The notes beneath the pieces are model-generated. The model made no database searches. It worked only from the letters and a program-made list of their open reading frames with translations, and was not told where the DNA came from. This document shows, piece after piece, positions 1 through 9,342 of a stretch of DNA of 62,511 nt; position 1 is the first letter of the stretch; each line of letters begins with the position of its first letter. Made by a program: the position numbers and the translations under genes. Where the stretch lies: positions 1-62,511 of the forward strand of contig CAYMBJ010000016.1 of assembly GCA_964388665.1 (NCBI GenBank), in the 5' to 3' direction. Source of the DNA: CALCCV01 sp964388665. GTDB lineage: Bacteria; Bdellovibrionota; Bdellovibrionia; Bdellovibrionales; Bdellovibrionaceae.

Positions 1-1078
1 GAGCACAGATCTTTTCGAGCATTTTGGCGTAGTTGGTTTGTTGATTGAACTTGGTTTCAACTCTTTGTCGGCCTGCCATCCCCATAGTTTCACGCAATTT
101 GGGATTGTATATGAGCTTCAGCAGGCCATTTTTGTATGCGCCTTTGTCGTTGAGCGGAGTTAAAAATCCACTTACGTCTTTTTCCACAGCTTCGGGCACA
201 CCACCATTTTCGAAAGCCACCACCGGCAAAGAGCAAGCCTGAGCTTCCAGGTACACAAGACCAAAACCCTCATCAATTCCCGGAAAAGCAAAAATGTGAC
301 TTCGTTTAAGAAGTTCCGTTACCTCCGGCTGCGACTTGGTTCCCAACACCTGTAAACGAGGTCCCATTCGTATTGCGAGCTTTTGAATTTCTTCAAGGCA
401 ACGGCCTCCACCGACGACCTGCAGATCAAAATCCTCACCAGCACTCCATAGTTCCTCACAGCATTGAATAAGAAACCGCACACCCTCGGTCTTGCGATCG
501 GGTCGCAGCATCGCAACACAAATGATCGTTAGCCGCGAATTTTTTGTATCACCTTTCACCTTTTCCTCTGGATATTTTTTTAGATTAAGAGACGGTGGTA
601 TCAAGGTCACGCGATCGGCAGGTAAAAGTTTTCGCAAGCCTGGCACATCATCTGATTTGTCTGTAAAAATATGATTCGCCGCCAAGAGCGCTCTGCGATT
701 GATTTGATAGCCGCGTCGCCACTCGGTCTCGTCAGCTCTGCGCGCTGAATGCATTCCTTCAAAAATATAGTAACGGCGACGAAAAACTCTTGCCATCAAA
801 GGACCAACTCCGTCAGGCACCTTGTAGTAGCTATGATAGGTAAAGAAAATGTCTGGTCGAAACCGCCATAGACGCCAGACCATCAGTGGCAGTGAAAAAA
901 TGACAGTGACCATCGTGAATGGACTTCGCCAGTATTCGCGCAAACGCAGTCTTGAATAGACCAAAACCTGACAGCCTTCGCTCAAGAAAAACTCATACAG
1001 CCCGCGAGCAATTTCTCGATCTCCTGAGGGCTCCGGATGATCAAATGGTTTCATGGGCGCAAAAAAGGCAATCCTCAA
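1..1078 (-). CDS. GT4-family glycosyltransferase, C-terminus outside the window
   Basis: Retaining GT-B glycosyltransferase, probably cytoplasmic, transferring a sugar from a nucleotide donor in surface-glycan synthesis. About 359 residues are visible and the frame is open to the window edge, so the stop lies outside. The N-terminal strand reads RIAFFAPMKP. The donor-binding part contains PGIDEGFGLVYLEAQACSL and then PVVAFENGGVPEAV, the typical E-x7-E signature of GT4 enzymes. I chose the TTG at 1078 because GAAGAGG lies about eight bases upstream; the next in-frame ATG (1054) would remove the first beta strand. It starts 25 bases after the stop of the dehydrogenase gene on the same strand, so the two are probably one operon. 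Substrate unknown. Confidence 0.85.
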   Translation of the reverse strand, partial: MRIAFFAPMKPFDHPEPSGDREIARGLYEFFLSEGCQVLVYSRLRLREYWRSPFTMVTVIFSLPLMVWRLWRFRPDIFFTYHSYYKVPDGVGPLMARVFRRRYYIFEGMHSARRADETEWRRGYQINRRALLAANHIFTDKSDDVPGLRKLLPADRVTLIPPSLNLKKYPEEKVKGDTKNSRLTIICVAMLRPDRKTEGVRFLIQCCEELWSAGEDFDLQVVGGGRCLEEIQKLAIRMGPRLQVLGTKSQPEVTELLKRSHIFAFPGIDEGFGLVYLEAQACSLPVVAFENGGVPEAVEKDVSGFLTPLNDKGAYKNGLLKLIYNPKLRETMGMAGRQRVETKFNQQTNYAKMLEKICA

Positions 1079-1103
1079 TGCATCCTCTTCAATTCTTTAC
1101 GAA

Positions 1104-2390
1104 TCACAGCCGCCAATAGCGAAAGCCCTGTTCAACAAAAGTGTTGCCCGAAAAGATACCCTTGACGTCAATCATCACTTTGGAGGTGGAGATTTTGTGA
1201 AAAAATGACAATGGCAATTTTGTAAATTTCTGGTGGCCGACCGCCACGATGATCATATTATAACTTTTTTTATCCACCTGATCCCAGGGCACCAAATCAA
1301 TATCGTATTCGTGCTTCGCCTCTTCGACATCGGCCTCAGGATCGGTGACATCCACCTGAATGCCAAAATCAATCAACTCAGTAATTATATCCGGCACTTT
1401 GGAGTTGCGAGTGTCTGGACAGTCCTCTTTAAAAGTCAATCCCATGAGCAAAACGCGCGAACCAAGCACCGACTGCTCAGCATGAATGAGCTCCTTCACC
1501 GCCTTTTGCGCGACAAACTTTCCCATCCCGTCGTTGATTCTTCGGCCCGCCAGTATGACCTGCGGAATGTAACCCATCTTTTCTGCCTTGTGGGTCAGGT
1601 AATAGGGGTCAACGCCAATGCAGTGCCCGCCAACAAGTCCGGGGAAAAATTTTATAAAATTCCATTTGGTACCAGCCGCAGCCAGAACTTCGCGGGTGTC
1701 CAGATTCAGCTTCTCAAAAATGATAGCCAACTCATTCATTAGTGCAATGTTCAAATCCCGCTGCGTGTTTTCTATCACCTTAGCTGCCTCTGCGACGCGA
1801 ATGCTGGATGCCCTATACACTCCGGCCTCCACCGCGCTGGCGTAGACATTGGCAACGATCTCTAAGGATTCGGCATCTTGGCCAGAGACAATCTTCAAAA
1901 TTTTCGTAAAGGTTTTTTCCTTGTCACCGGGGTTGATCCGCTCTGGGCTGTACCCCAACTTAAAATCAACGCCACTTTTGAGGCCAGATTCTCGCTCCAA
2001 AATAGGCGCCGCAATCTCTTCGGTGAGACCTGGATATACGGTGGATTCATAAACGACTATGTCGCCCTTTTTTAGGATCTTGCCAACCGTTTCTGAGGAC
2101 TTGATCACAGGAATGAGGTCGGGTCGGTGTGAGTCATCGATTGGCGTCGGTACAGCGATGATATGAAAATCTGCCTTCTTGAGCTCTTGCGGATCAGTCG
2201 TGTAGAGCACCTGGGCCGCCTTGAGCTCCTCGCTCTCGACCTCTTTGGTGCGATCATGCCCCTTTTGCAGTTCAGCAATCCGAGTCTGATTGATGTCGAA
2301 GCCAATGATTTGGGTTTTACGACCAAAGGCCACTGCCACTGGCAGACCCACATAACCCAATCCAATGACTGAAATTTTTCTTTTGTGCAT
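1104..2390 (-). CDS. UDP-N-acetylhexosamine 6-dehydrogenase (WbpA/WbpO/TviB family)
   Basis: NAD-dependent nucleotide-sugar dehydrogenase oxidising C6 of UDP-GlcNAc or UDP-GalNAc to the uronic acid, a precursor step for O-antigen or capsule. The Rossmann motif GLGYVGLPVA is at residues 10-19. The catalytic cysteine is C257 in GLVGGHCIGVDPYYLTHKA, a form typical of the TviB/WbpO branch rather than UDP-glucose dehydrogenase (whose motif GGSCFPKD is seen in the gene at 11763). Length is 428 aa, normal for the family. A TTG 36 bases further upstream is possible, but ATG 2390 starts just before the first strand. It precedes the GT4 gene, so a HexNAcA-containing glycan is likely. The choice between GlcNAc and GalNAc cannot be made by eye. 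Confidence 0.88.
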   Translation of the reverse strand: MHKRKISVIGLGYVGLPVAVAFGRKTQIIGFDINQTRIAELQKGHDRTKEVESEELKAAQVLYTTDPQELKKADFHIIAVPTPIDDSHRPDLIPVIKSSETVGKILKKGDIVVYESTVYPGLTEEIAAPILERESGLKSGVDFKLGYSPERINPGDKEKTFTKILKIVSGQDAESLEIVANVYASAVEAGVYRASSIRVAEAAKVIENTQRDLNIALMNELAIIFEKLNLDTREVLAAAGTKWNFIKFFPGLVGGHCIGVDPYYLTHKAEKMGYIPQVILAGRRINDGMGKFVAQKAVKELIHAEQSVLGSRVLLMGLTFKEDCPDTRNSKVPDIITELIDFGIQVDVTDPEADVEEAKHEYDIDLVPWDQVDKKSYNMIIVAVGHQKFTKLPLSFFHKISTSKVMIDVKGIFSGNTFVEQGFRYWRL

Positions 2391-2474
2391 AGCTATAGTT
2401 TTTCTCAAAGTCTTTATTCGTGACAATCTTAAACAAGTTTGATTAATTTAACCTAGTCAAAGGCCTGTATAAAA

Positions 2475-3137
2475 ATGAAGAATAAAAAAATTACTCAACA
2501 AAATAAGCCAACTCAGTCGAAAAGACTCTCATCTCAGCAGCCTCTGCGTCGGCCGAAATCGAGCTCGCTCTCTGATCACGAAACTCCTTTAGAATCAAAA
2601 AAACTACTGGGAAAGCGAATTGCGTTGGTCATCACGGGGAGCATTGCCGCCTATCGTGCGCCAGATTTAGCGCGATCACTGCGAAAATGGGGCGCGCAGG
2701 TGACTCCCTTTTGTTCCAAAGAGGCCTTGAATTATGTGGCAGAAGAGGCCCTATCTTGGGCTTCGGACCAAAAGGTCATCACTGAGTTTTCTGAGCGTGC
2801 CGAACATCTCAGTTACGACAATCCCTTTGATCTCTATTTGGTGGCTCCTGCCACCTACAATACTATCAACAAGCTGTCCCAAGGAATCGCCGACGGCTTG
2901 GTCACTTCGTTATTGGCCGTGGGACTGACTCGAGTGGAAAACAATGGCCTCAAAATGGTTTTGGTCCCCAGCATGCATGGAGATATGCACAATAGCGTAC
3001 TGGATCGGAGTCTCAAGCATTTGCTGGGACAAGGCGTGAGCATCATGGAGCCACGAGATGCCTATGGCAAACACAACCTACCTGAGGTGAATGAAATCCG
3101 TGAATTTGTTTTTCGACAATTTTCTGCTCAGTCATAG
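2475..3137 (+). CDS. CoaC-like flavoprotein (phosphopantothenoylcysteine decarboxylase fold)
   Basis: Single-domain HFCD flavoprotein binding FMN; the family includes the CoaC domain of CoaBC, peptide cysteine decarboxylases and UbiX relatives. Visible marks: RIALVITGSIAAYRAPDL at about residues 49-66, then VAPATYNTINKLSQGIADGL and VPSMHGDMH, which correspond to the PATANT...IADGL and PAMN-type motifs of CoaC. It lacks a CoaB synthetase domain (220 aa). The first 45 residues are a basic, Ser/Gln-rich, probably disordered extension. It stands between the divergent dehydrogenase and the glycan operon with a 180-base gap after it. Real CoA synthesis or a cysteine-decarboxylase role in modification are both possible. 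The fold is secure, the substrate is not. Confidence 0.75.
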   Translation: MKNKKITQQNKPTQSKRLSSQQPLRRPKSSSLSDHETPLESKKLLGKRIALVITGSIAAYRAPDLARSLRKWGAQVTPFCSKEALNYVAEEALSWASDQKVITEFSERAEHLSYDNPFDLYLVAPATYNTINKLSQGIADGLVTSLLAVGLTRVENNGLKMVLVPSMHGDMHNSVLDRSLKHLLGQGVSIMEPRDAYGKHNLPEVNEIREFVFRQFSAQS

Positions 3138-3317
3138 AAAAACTTCATACTTCTTGAGAGCAAAATCCTGCTCTGACCAGATTTGTGGTACTATAATGCC
3201 GATTCCAATCTATTCGTAGACCGAGGCACGATTGAGAGAGGCGCGAAGGTCGCTAAACATAGGCCGCACAAGACGGCCGATGGAGCAACAAAGGTATACG
3301 GATTGAGTGGAGTTGGT

Positions 3318-5156
3318 ATGAGAAGCGATCAATGGGGCCTTTATATGCTGAAAAACACTTACCCTTTATTTATTTCGCAAATCACTCGCCACAGAAAGCG
3401 CTTCTATCAAGCCGCATTGGTACTGTTACTTCAGGCCATATTGATCCCGTTCATTCCACTGCCCTTGCGCTGGCTCGTGGATTTGGTCACAGAGAAGCTG
3501 GGGACTGAGTCTACCATTCGCCCTGACAATTGGATGTTTTGGCAACTTCACGACCTATCCACCAACCAGGCCTTGATAGTAATTGGTCTTTTGGCTCTTC
3601 TTCTAGGCGCTCTGCATGTGATTTTGTATTTTCTTGAGGAGCGACTGACCTCGCAATGCGTCCGCAGCTGTGTCACTTCGACTCGTGAGATATTGTTTAC
3701 ACTCGCTCTCACCCGTAAGCTCAATTTTATTGAATCACAGCGAAAGGTGGATGTGCTTAGCCGCATGAGCTCCGATGTTCAAAATTATGAAGCCATCGTT
3801 GCCTCTGGACTCATCGTTGCCGCGCGCTCCATTCCGACTCTGTTAGTGCTGACCCTCGCGATGGTTTATCTCAACTGGGAGATGGCCATCATTGTTTTGG
3901 CGATTTTGCCAATACTTTACTTGATCTCACAGATTTTGTCCAAACTCATGAAAAAGTGGGAGCGTGTGTTTCGTGCTGACACCGTCCACCTCGATCAAAA
4001 TATTCTTCAAAGCTTGCAAGCACTTTCTATCCTCAAGTCTCTCAATGCCGAAAAGGACACAAGCCAAGCGCTTTTAAAAGATCAAGCCAAGTTGGACCAC
4101 TCATTTATGAAGGTGCGACTCTTTTTTGGCCTTTTCAGTTCAAACTTGATGATGGGTCGATACATCATTCGCATGATTGTGATTCTTGTCGGTGGCTTTT
4201 TGGCACTCAGGGGTGACATCACCTTGGGCGTACTTTTTGTTTTTGGTAGCTATTTAGAAATGATGAGTCAGCCAATGAGCGAAATTTCAAACTTTATTTC
4301 GCGCTACTCAAAGGCACTTGCCAGTGTCGAAAGAACAGAGGAGTTTTATCAAAGACTCTTGCTCCATCCGGAAGTTTCTCCCACACCAACGGATTTCTCG
4401 TCACTGCAGCTCCCTCTGCGCGTACACAATGTCACTCATCGCTACTCACCCAATACCCCAATCTTGTTTGACAGATGGTCGGTGACCTTTCCAAAGGCGG
4501 GATTGATAGCGGTGGTTGGCAAGAGCGGCGTTGGCAAGACGACTTTTTTAAAGTTTCTCAATCGCCTCCAAGATCCCTTTAGCGGCGAAATATTGCAAAA
4601 TGAACAGCCTATCAGCGCAGTCCCACTTGTGGATTTACGAAAAGAGATCGTCTCCATTTCTCAAGAGCCCTTTTTTTTGAGTCAGTCGATTCGTGAAAAC
4701 TTGATTTTGGGCCTGAGCGAGCCTCCCACCGACAGTGCAATCATGGAGGCCCTGCGAAAATGCCAAATTGCACCCACCCTTGCTTCACTTCCTCTCGGCT
4801 TGGAGACACCGATGGGTGAAGGAGGAATTACTTTTTCTGGCGGCCAACTAAAAAGGTTTCACTTGGCAAGGGCCTTCTTGCGAGATCAAGCTCAGGTGTT
4901 TATTTTGGATGAACCTTCCTCGGGCTTAGATCCAGTGACGGCGCAGCAAGTGATGTTGGAGTTGAAAGGATATGCGCAAAGCAAAAAGTTGATTTTCTTT
5001 TCGACACACAGCCTGGAAGACCTGCAACATGCTGATCAAATTCTCTTCTTCTCCCCACATCACAATCCACAACTTGGCACTCACGATGAATTGATAAAGG
5101 CGCACCCTCAGTACGCTCCTTTTGTCAGTGATTTTGCAGAGAGTGAGCGGCAATGA
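3318..5156 (+). CDS. ABC exporter, fused membrane and ATPase domains (MsbA/PglK-like)
   Basis: Half-transporter expected to act as a homodimer in the inner membrane. The N-terminal ~330 residues carry about six hydrophobic helices in the ABC type-I exporter arrangement. The ATPase domain follows: Walker A GKSGVGKTT (K407), signature FSGGQ at about 506-510, Walker B VFILDEPSSGLDP and H-loop STHS. The open frame reaches back to 3183, but ATG 3318 has GGAG seven bases upstream and starts just before the first helix; ATG 3345 is an alternative. It overlaps the next gene by four bases (ATGA) and leads an operon of glycan-modifying genes, so a flippase for a lipid-linked saccharide or glycolipid is the natural inference. 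A peptide or drug substrate is not excluded. Confidence 0.88.
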   Translation: MRSDQWGLYMLKNTYPLFISQITRHRKRFYQAALVLLLQAILIPFIPLPLRWLVDLVTEKLGTESTIRPDNWMFWQLHDLSTNQALIVIGLLALLLGALHVILYFLEERLTSQCVRSCVTSTREILFTLALTRKLNFIESQRKVDVLSRMSSDVQNYEAIVASGLIVAARSIPTLLVLTLAMVYLNWEMAIIVLAILPILYLISQILSKLMKKWERVFRADTVHLDQNILQSLQALSILKSLNAEKDTSQALLKDQAKLDHSFMKVRLFFGLFSSNLMMGRYIIRMIVILVGGFLALRGDITLGVLFVFGSYLEMMSQPMSEISNFISRYSKALASVERTEEFYQRLLLHPEVSPTPTDFSSLQLPLRVHNVTHRYSPNTPILFDRWSVTFPKAGLIAVVGKSGVGKTTFLKFLNRLQDPFSGEILQNEQPISAVPLVDLRKEIVSISQEPFFLSQSIRENLILGLSEPPTDSAIMEALRKCQIAPTLASLPLGLETPMGEGGITFSGGQLKRFHLARAFLRDQAQVFILDEPSSGLDPVTAQQVMLELKGYAQSKKLIFFSTHSLEDLQHADQILFFSPHHNPQLGTHDELIKAHPQYAPFVSDFAESERQ

Positions 5157-6088
5157 AGATGCTTCACGCCGGCACCACACGAAATCTTTGGCTAAAAGCC
5201 ATCTATGAAAACGGACTGGTGACTGCCAATTCCGAAACGGCCGCCTATGCTGATAAACTTTATCTTTTTCGCAAAATCTCGTCTGAAATGGGCGCAGAAA
5301 TGGCACAGATCTTTCATCCAAAGACCATGGGATTTGCCGAAATGTTAAACAACACATTTGGTGACAATCACTGGCAGACGCCCTTCGAGGCAGCGCTACC
5401 AGCCCTGCTCGAGAGACTAAACAAAGAGTTTCCGCGAGGATTTATTGTCAAACCGACAACCATCATCAATACGGGTGGCGAGACTGCGGGTTACTGGTTC
5501 TTTATGGATCAATTTGCGGAAGACTGGAAAAATGGCCACGCTCTGTTGAGAGCAAATTATATGCGCCAGCAAGATTATGCATCACCGCTTCTAGGTCGAA
5601 AAATTTCCAACGAAGAACTGTGCTTTCAAGAGAGCATCTTTGGTATTGCCGACAAAGAGCCACATCTTGCGAAGTCCTATCCTGAGATTCGTGTCCACAC
5701 TTATGAAAATCAAGTTGTTGCGGGGGCCACTTACTCTCGCTGGGCCGTCAATCCAGTTCGTTCCAATCCACAATTCATGCGTGCTGAGAGCTTCGTGGCT
5801 GAATTTCTCAAACATTTTTCAGAAAGTTTTTTAGATAGTCAGGCCTGGGCCTTGGATGTTATGGTCATTGACCACGTGGCAAGGATTGTGGATATCAATA
5901 CCAATCGCGGTGAATGCGCTCAGTGGTCTGGCTTTTTATCTAGACCCGGAGTTCTGAGAGCCTACACTCGCCATTTTGAAAAACATAAAAATGTTCGTTT
6001 TTCTGGAATTTCGGGAACAATTCTTAGATACCATATGGGGAACCTGTTTAAGAATTTTAAGAAAAGGTACATTGAAGGAATTCGCTAA
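5153..6088 (+). CDS. ATP-grasp-like ligase of unknown substrate
   Basis: Probable cytoplasmic ATP-dependent carboxylate-amine or carboxylate-thiol ligase. The pattern fits ATP-grasp although no named family is recognised: FIVKP with K100, FQESIFG further on, EIRVHTYENQVVAGATY with the family arginine, and WALDVMVIDHVARIVDINTNRG with D247 and N249 as probable metal ligands. The N-terminal 80 residues would be the pre-ATP-grasp domain. It overlaps the ABC exporter by four bases and lies 19 bases before the deacetylase gene. In this context it may join an amino acid or amine to a glycan or lipid carboxylate, for example a uronic acid made by the epimerase and dehydrogenase downstream; that part is inference. 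Confidence 0.6.
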   Translation: MKMLHAGTTRNLWLKAIYENGLVTANSETAAYADKLYLFRKISSEMGAEMAQIFHPKTMGFAEMLNNTFGDNHWQTPFEAALPALLERLNKEFPRGFIVKPTTIINTGGETAGYWFFMDQFAEDWKNGHALLRANYMRQQDYASPLLGRKISNEELCFQESIFGIADKEPHLAKSYPEIRVHTYENQVVAGATYSRWAVNPVRSNPQFMRAESFVAEFLKHFSESFLDSQAWALDVMVIDHVARIVDINTNRGECAQWSGFLSRPGVLRAYTRHFEKHKNVRFSGISGTILRYHMGNLFKNFKKRYIEGIR

Positions 6089-6107
6089 TGGTGTTTGAGG
6101 TGATTGT

Positions 6108-6806
6108 ATGATGAAAGTCAAAGGCGATGTTTTTTTTAGAATGGATGATCTCGGCTGGTACCATGGCCAATTTTTAAAAGCCATTGAGCTTTTTCGCCGC
6201 TCCGGCCAAAAACTCAATGTCGCGGCCATTCCCATGAACTGCCATGAGGCCTTTTCTACCAATCCTGTCGCAGACTTTAAAGAAGTCATTCAAATTCACA
6301 CTCATGGCTTTACTCATCTTGATCACCAAAACGCTGGCAAGAAGGCTGAATTTGGATCACATCGCCACAAGCGAGGAGTGCTGCGCGATCTTCTAAAAGG
6401 AAAGCAGCTTTTGGAAAGCCTCTTTGGCGATCAGTACTACCCCGCCTTTATCCCACCTTGGAATCGTATGGACTCTGCCTTTTTTCCACTGCTCGTCGAG
6501 AGTCAATATCGGGTTCTCTCGCGCGATGGTGCTTCTCAAAGTGCGACGCCTGGACTCATCGATATCAATGTCAGCATCGATGTTCATACTAAAAAGGGCG
6601 CAGAACGACAGACCCTGGATGAGCTTTGGGAAGAGATTTTAAAGCAGCAGTCGGAGCAGAGTCATGTCGGCATAATGCTTCACCACAAGTACATGTCGGA
6701 AGATGATTTTAAAGTGCTACAAGGGCTCATAGAGCGAATGGACAAGAATGGTATGAAGACTTATTTTTTTGAAGATTTGGTTAACAAAATGGGAGTAACG
6801 AAGTGA
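6108..6806 (+). CDS. NodB-like polysaccharide deacetylase (CE4/DUF2334-type)
   Basis: Predicted metal-dependent deacetylase removing N-acetyl groups from a sugar. Motif 1 is FRMDD with D13 and D14. Motif 2 is HTHGFTHLDH (H64, H66, H70), close to the HSHTH metal site of CE4 enzymes. PPWN near residue 121 matches motif 3, and IMLHHKYM near residue 186 supplies the late histidine. At 232 aa it is a bare catalytic barrel without signal peptide, so it should work in the cytoplasm on a nucleotide- or lipid-linked sugar. ATG 6108 is followed by a second ATG (6111); GAGGTGATTGT precedes it. The stop overlaps the next start, indicating translational coupling within the glycan operon. Confidence 0.78.
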   Translation: MMKVKGDVFFRMDDLGWYHGQFLKAIELFRRSGQKLNVAAIPMNCHEAFSTNPVADFKEVIQIHTHGFTHLDHQNAGKKAEFGSHRHKRGVLRDLLKGKQLLESLFGDQYYPAFIPPWNRMDSAFFPLLVESQYRVLSRDGASQSATPGLIDINVSIDVHTKKGAERQTLDELWEEILKQQSEQSHVGIMLHHKYMSEDDFKVLQGLIERMDKNGMKTYFFEDLVNKMGVTK

Positions 6807-7999
6807 TGGACAGACCTCAGGGGCTGAAAAAAATTTCGCGGATCATGTTTTACTCCCACGACACTTTTGGCTTGGGTCACATTCGCCGCACTCAAAAGTT
6901 GGCCAACGCCTGCGCGGGGCCGGAGCGGGCCATCCTCATTGCCTGTGCCTCTCCCAAAGCCTCGAGCTTTGGCTCCCAACCCGGTATTGAATATTTGAAT
7001 TTGCCAGGTTTTACTAAGCAGGTCACTGGAGATTACGTTCCACGCAGCCTACCCTTGGCTGTGGAAGAGTTTGTCAACTTGCGCGGCAGCCTTTTGCTCA
7101 GTGCTGCCCGAAGCTTTGATCCTGATATTTTGATTATTGATAAAGAGCCCTTGGGTGTAAAGCGAGAGCTCACACCCACACTCGAGTATTTGAAGTTTCA
7201 CCAAAAGCGCTGTCATGTGGTTTGTGGGTTTCGCGATATCCTAGACGAAAAAGAAGCCGTTCTGCGCGAGTGGGCGCGGCGGGACACCTTGGCGGCCCTG
7301 GATGAGTATTTTGATTCGATATTTGTATATGGCGAAAAGGATCTCTTTGACTACCACACCGAATACAGCTTGCCGAAATCCTTTTGCGATAAAATTCAAT
7401 ATTTGGGGTTCATCCCACCGGATGAAAATGCCCATTCAAAGTCGGCACCAAGAATTCCCTTTGATAAAGGCGCTGAAAAAGGCCGCCCTCTGGTCACCTT
7501 AACATTGGGCGGCGGTGGAGACGGCATGGAGATTCTTGAGATTGCAAAAGACTTTCTTGCAAAAAACACCCGCTTGCCATTCAATTGGTTTATCCTCACC
7601 GGCCCCTTCATCTCTCCAAAGATGTTAAATGAACTTAATGCAATCGCCATGGCGAGGCCAGAATTGCATGTGAGCGACTTTATCCCAGACACCCTCAGCC
7701 TTTTTCAGCGCAGTGATTTGGTAATCTGCATGGGTGGCTACAACACCATGACGGAGTTGCTCTATCTACAAAAATTTCCACTGATTTTGCCACGTGTGAA
7801 TCCCCGCAAAGAGCAACTCCTGCGCGCTCAGTCCTTTGCAAAGCTCGGACTTTGCGATTATTTGGCCCCCGAGCAACTCACTGCCGAGAGTCTTCTGCAA
7901 AAGATCACCGAAAGACTGGCCAAGCCAATTCAGCCCAAAACTCAAATCACACTGCGTGGTCTTGATTCTTTTAAACATGCGGTCGAGAGCCTTTTGTGA
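6806..7999 (+). CDS. MurG-like glycosyltransferase, COG4671-type, copy 1
   Basis: GT-B fold transferase related to MurG/GT28. The N-terminus has the glycine-rich loop in FYSHDTFGLGHIRRT (acceptor side). The donor half has LTLGGGGDG and then CMGGYNTMTELL, the equivalent of the MurG GGxxT region. No membrane helix. ATG 6806 shares one base with the deacetylase stop; a GTG at 6803 is also possible. A second copy with the same layout is found at 9339, and a GT4 gene lies between them. COG4671-type proteins are widespread but functionally undescribed as far as I know, so donor and acceptor are unknown. Membership of a glycan operon supports a role in glycan chain assembly. Confidence 0.8.
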   Translation: MDRPQGLKKISRIMFYSHDTFGLGHIRRTQKLANACAGPERAILIACASPKASSFGSQPGIEYLNLPGFTKQVTGDYVPRSLPLAVEEFVNLRGSLLLSAARSFDPDILIIDKEPLGVKRELTPTLEYLKFHQKRCHVVCGFRDILDEKEAVLREWARRDTLAALDEYFDSIFVYGEKDLFDYHTEYSLPKSFCDKIQYLGFIPPDENAHSKSAPRIPFDKGAEKGRPLVTLTLGGGGDGMEILEIAKDFLAKNTRLPFNWFILTGPFISPKMLNELNAIAMARPELHVSDFIPDTLSLFQRSDLVICMGGYNTMTELLYLQKFPLILPRVNPRKEQLLRAQSFAKLGLCDYLAPEQLTAESLLQKITERLAKPIQPKTQITLRGLDSFKHAVESLL

Positions 8000-9342
8000 A
8001 ACATTCATCGCTGGGAACCATTGGCTTTGTTCTCAAAGGATATCCGCGGGTGTCGGAGACATTCATTGCCCAAGAGATCTATGAGCTTGAGCAGCTAGGT
8101 TTTGACATTCACATCTTTTCTTTAAAGGAGGCTCGTGAGCCCGAGCGCCAGCCCATCGTTGCAAAAATTCGAGCCACTGTGACCTACATTCCCGAATTTC
8201 GAAGTGGTTTTTCGGATAGCGCTTTCAGCGAATTTTTAAATGCCTTTGCCGGAGCATTAAAGGCGAATCCACTGGTACTCTTGCAATCTTTTGCAAAGGC
8301 TGTGCAGCAGAGCCTGCAAAACGGCAACAAAGACTCAATTCACCTCTTTTTTAGAGCATGCTGGCTGGTTAATTTTATCAGTAAGAATTCCAATGTGAGG
8401 ATTGCGCATTTTCACTCTCACTTTGCACATACACCCACTGAACTCACCATCTTTGCTGCTAAATTGAGTAAAAAGAAATTTTCAATCAGCGCACATGCCA
8501 AAGACATCTATACACTTTCGAAACAAGAGCTCTGCCGACGTATCAACTTATCAGAGCTGATCATGACGTGCACCTCTTATAACTATTCTTATATGCGGGC
8601 GCTAAACGGCGTGGACAAAAATAAAATTCATCATATCTATCACGGCATCAATTTGGAGACCTTTGCACCTGAAGGCACCAAAAGTCAGAAACCTTTATCC
8701 GATACCACCGCTAGATCCGAAATTGGCTCTAATGCCGAATCTGAATTCGGTTCTCAATCAAAAAAGACATTGCTTTTGTCAGTGGGTCGCTTGGTTGAAA
8801 AGAAAGGCTACCCAGATATTTTTGTGGCTTTAAAAAGACTAAAAGAGCAACAGTTCGACTTTAACTATGATATCTATGGAGATGGCACACAGCTCGAAGA
8901 ACTGCGTGCATTGGCTCAAGACCTAGGCCTGCAACAACAGATTCATTTTCACCGCACCACCACCCATCCGCAGATCATTGCGCGAATGAAGCAGGGCGGA
9001 ATTTTTATTTGTGGCAGTCGCATTGGTAGTGATGGAGACCGCGATGGCGTGCCCAACACTCTGGCCGAAGCTATGGCCATGGAGCTTCCCGTTGTGGCGA
9101 CGGCCGTTTCTGGAATCCCTGAGATCGTCGAAAACGAGGTCTCGGGCCTTTTGGTCCCAGAAAGAAATGCTGAAGCGCTGGCCAAGGCTTTGATCCGACT
9201 TATCGAAGATCCACAGCTCGCTTCACGACTTGGAAAGTCTGCACGCCTGCAAATTGAAAAGTGTTTCGATGCCAAAAAGTGGATTCATCGCTGCGCCGAT
9301 CTGCTACGCCCATTTGTTTCTCAAATTAAGGAGGTCAAGTGA
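7996..9342 (+). CDS. GT4-family glycosyltransferase (colanic-acid-type)
   Basis: Retaining glycosyltransferase of the GT-B fold. The N-terminus GFVLKGYPRVSETFIAQEI is the form seen in WcaL/AmsK-like transferases. The C-terminal half has LSVGRLVEKKGYPDI, IYGDGTQLEEL, and the donor signature GDRDGVPNTLAEAMAMELPV with the following ATAVSGIPEIVE. 448 aa is usual for the group. Residues near 225-250 (QKPLSDTTARSEIGSNAESE) look like a low-complexity linker between the two halves. GTG 7996 overlaps the previous stop in a GTGA motif, and its own stop overlaps the next GTG in the same way, so the three transferase genes are translationally coupled. Specific sugar unknown. Confidence 0.88.
   Translation: MKHSSLGTIGFVLKGYPRVSETFIAQEIYELEQLGFDIHIFSLKEAREPERQPIVAKIRATVTYIPEFRSGFSDSAFSEFLNAFAGALKANPLVLLQSFAKAVQQSLQNGNKDSIHLFFRACWLVNFISKNSNVRIAHFHSHFAHTPTELTIFAAKLSKKKFSISAHAKDIYTLSKQELCRRINLSELIMTCTSYNYSYMRALNGVDKNKIHHIYHGINLETFAPEGTKSQKPLSDTTARSEIGSNAESEFGSQSKKTLLLSVGRLVEKKGYPDIFVALKRLKEQQFDFNYDIYGDGTQLEELRALAQDLGLQQQIHFHRTTTHPQIIARMKQGGIFICGSRIGSDGDRDGVPNTLAEAMAMELPVVATAVSGIPEIVENEVSGLLVPERNAEALAKALIRLIEDPQLASRLGKSARLQIEKCFDAKKWIHRCADLLRPFVSQIKEVK

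Noticed and set aside
45..1119. Plus-strand open frames at the left edge
   Set aside because: The minus strand is open throughout and encodes a clear GT4 transferase with its signature motifs.
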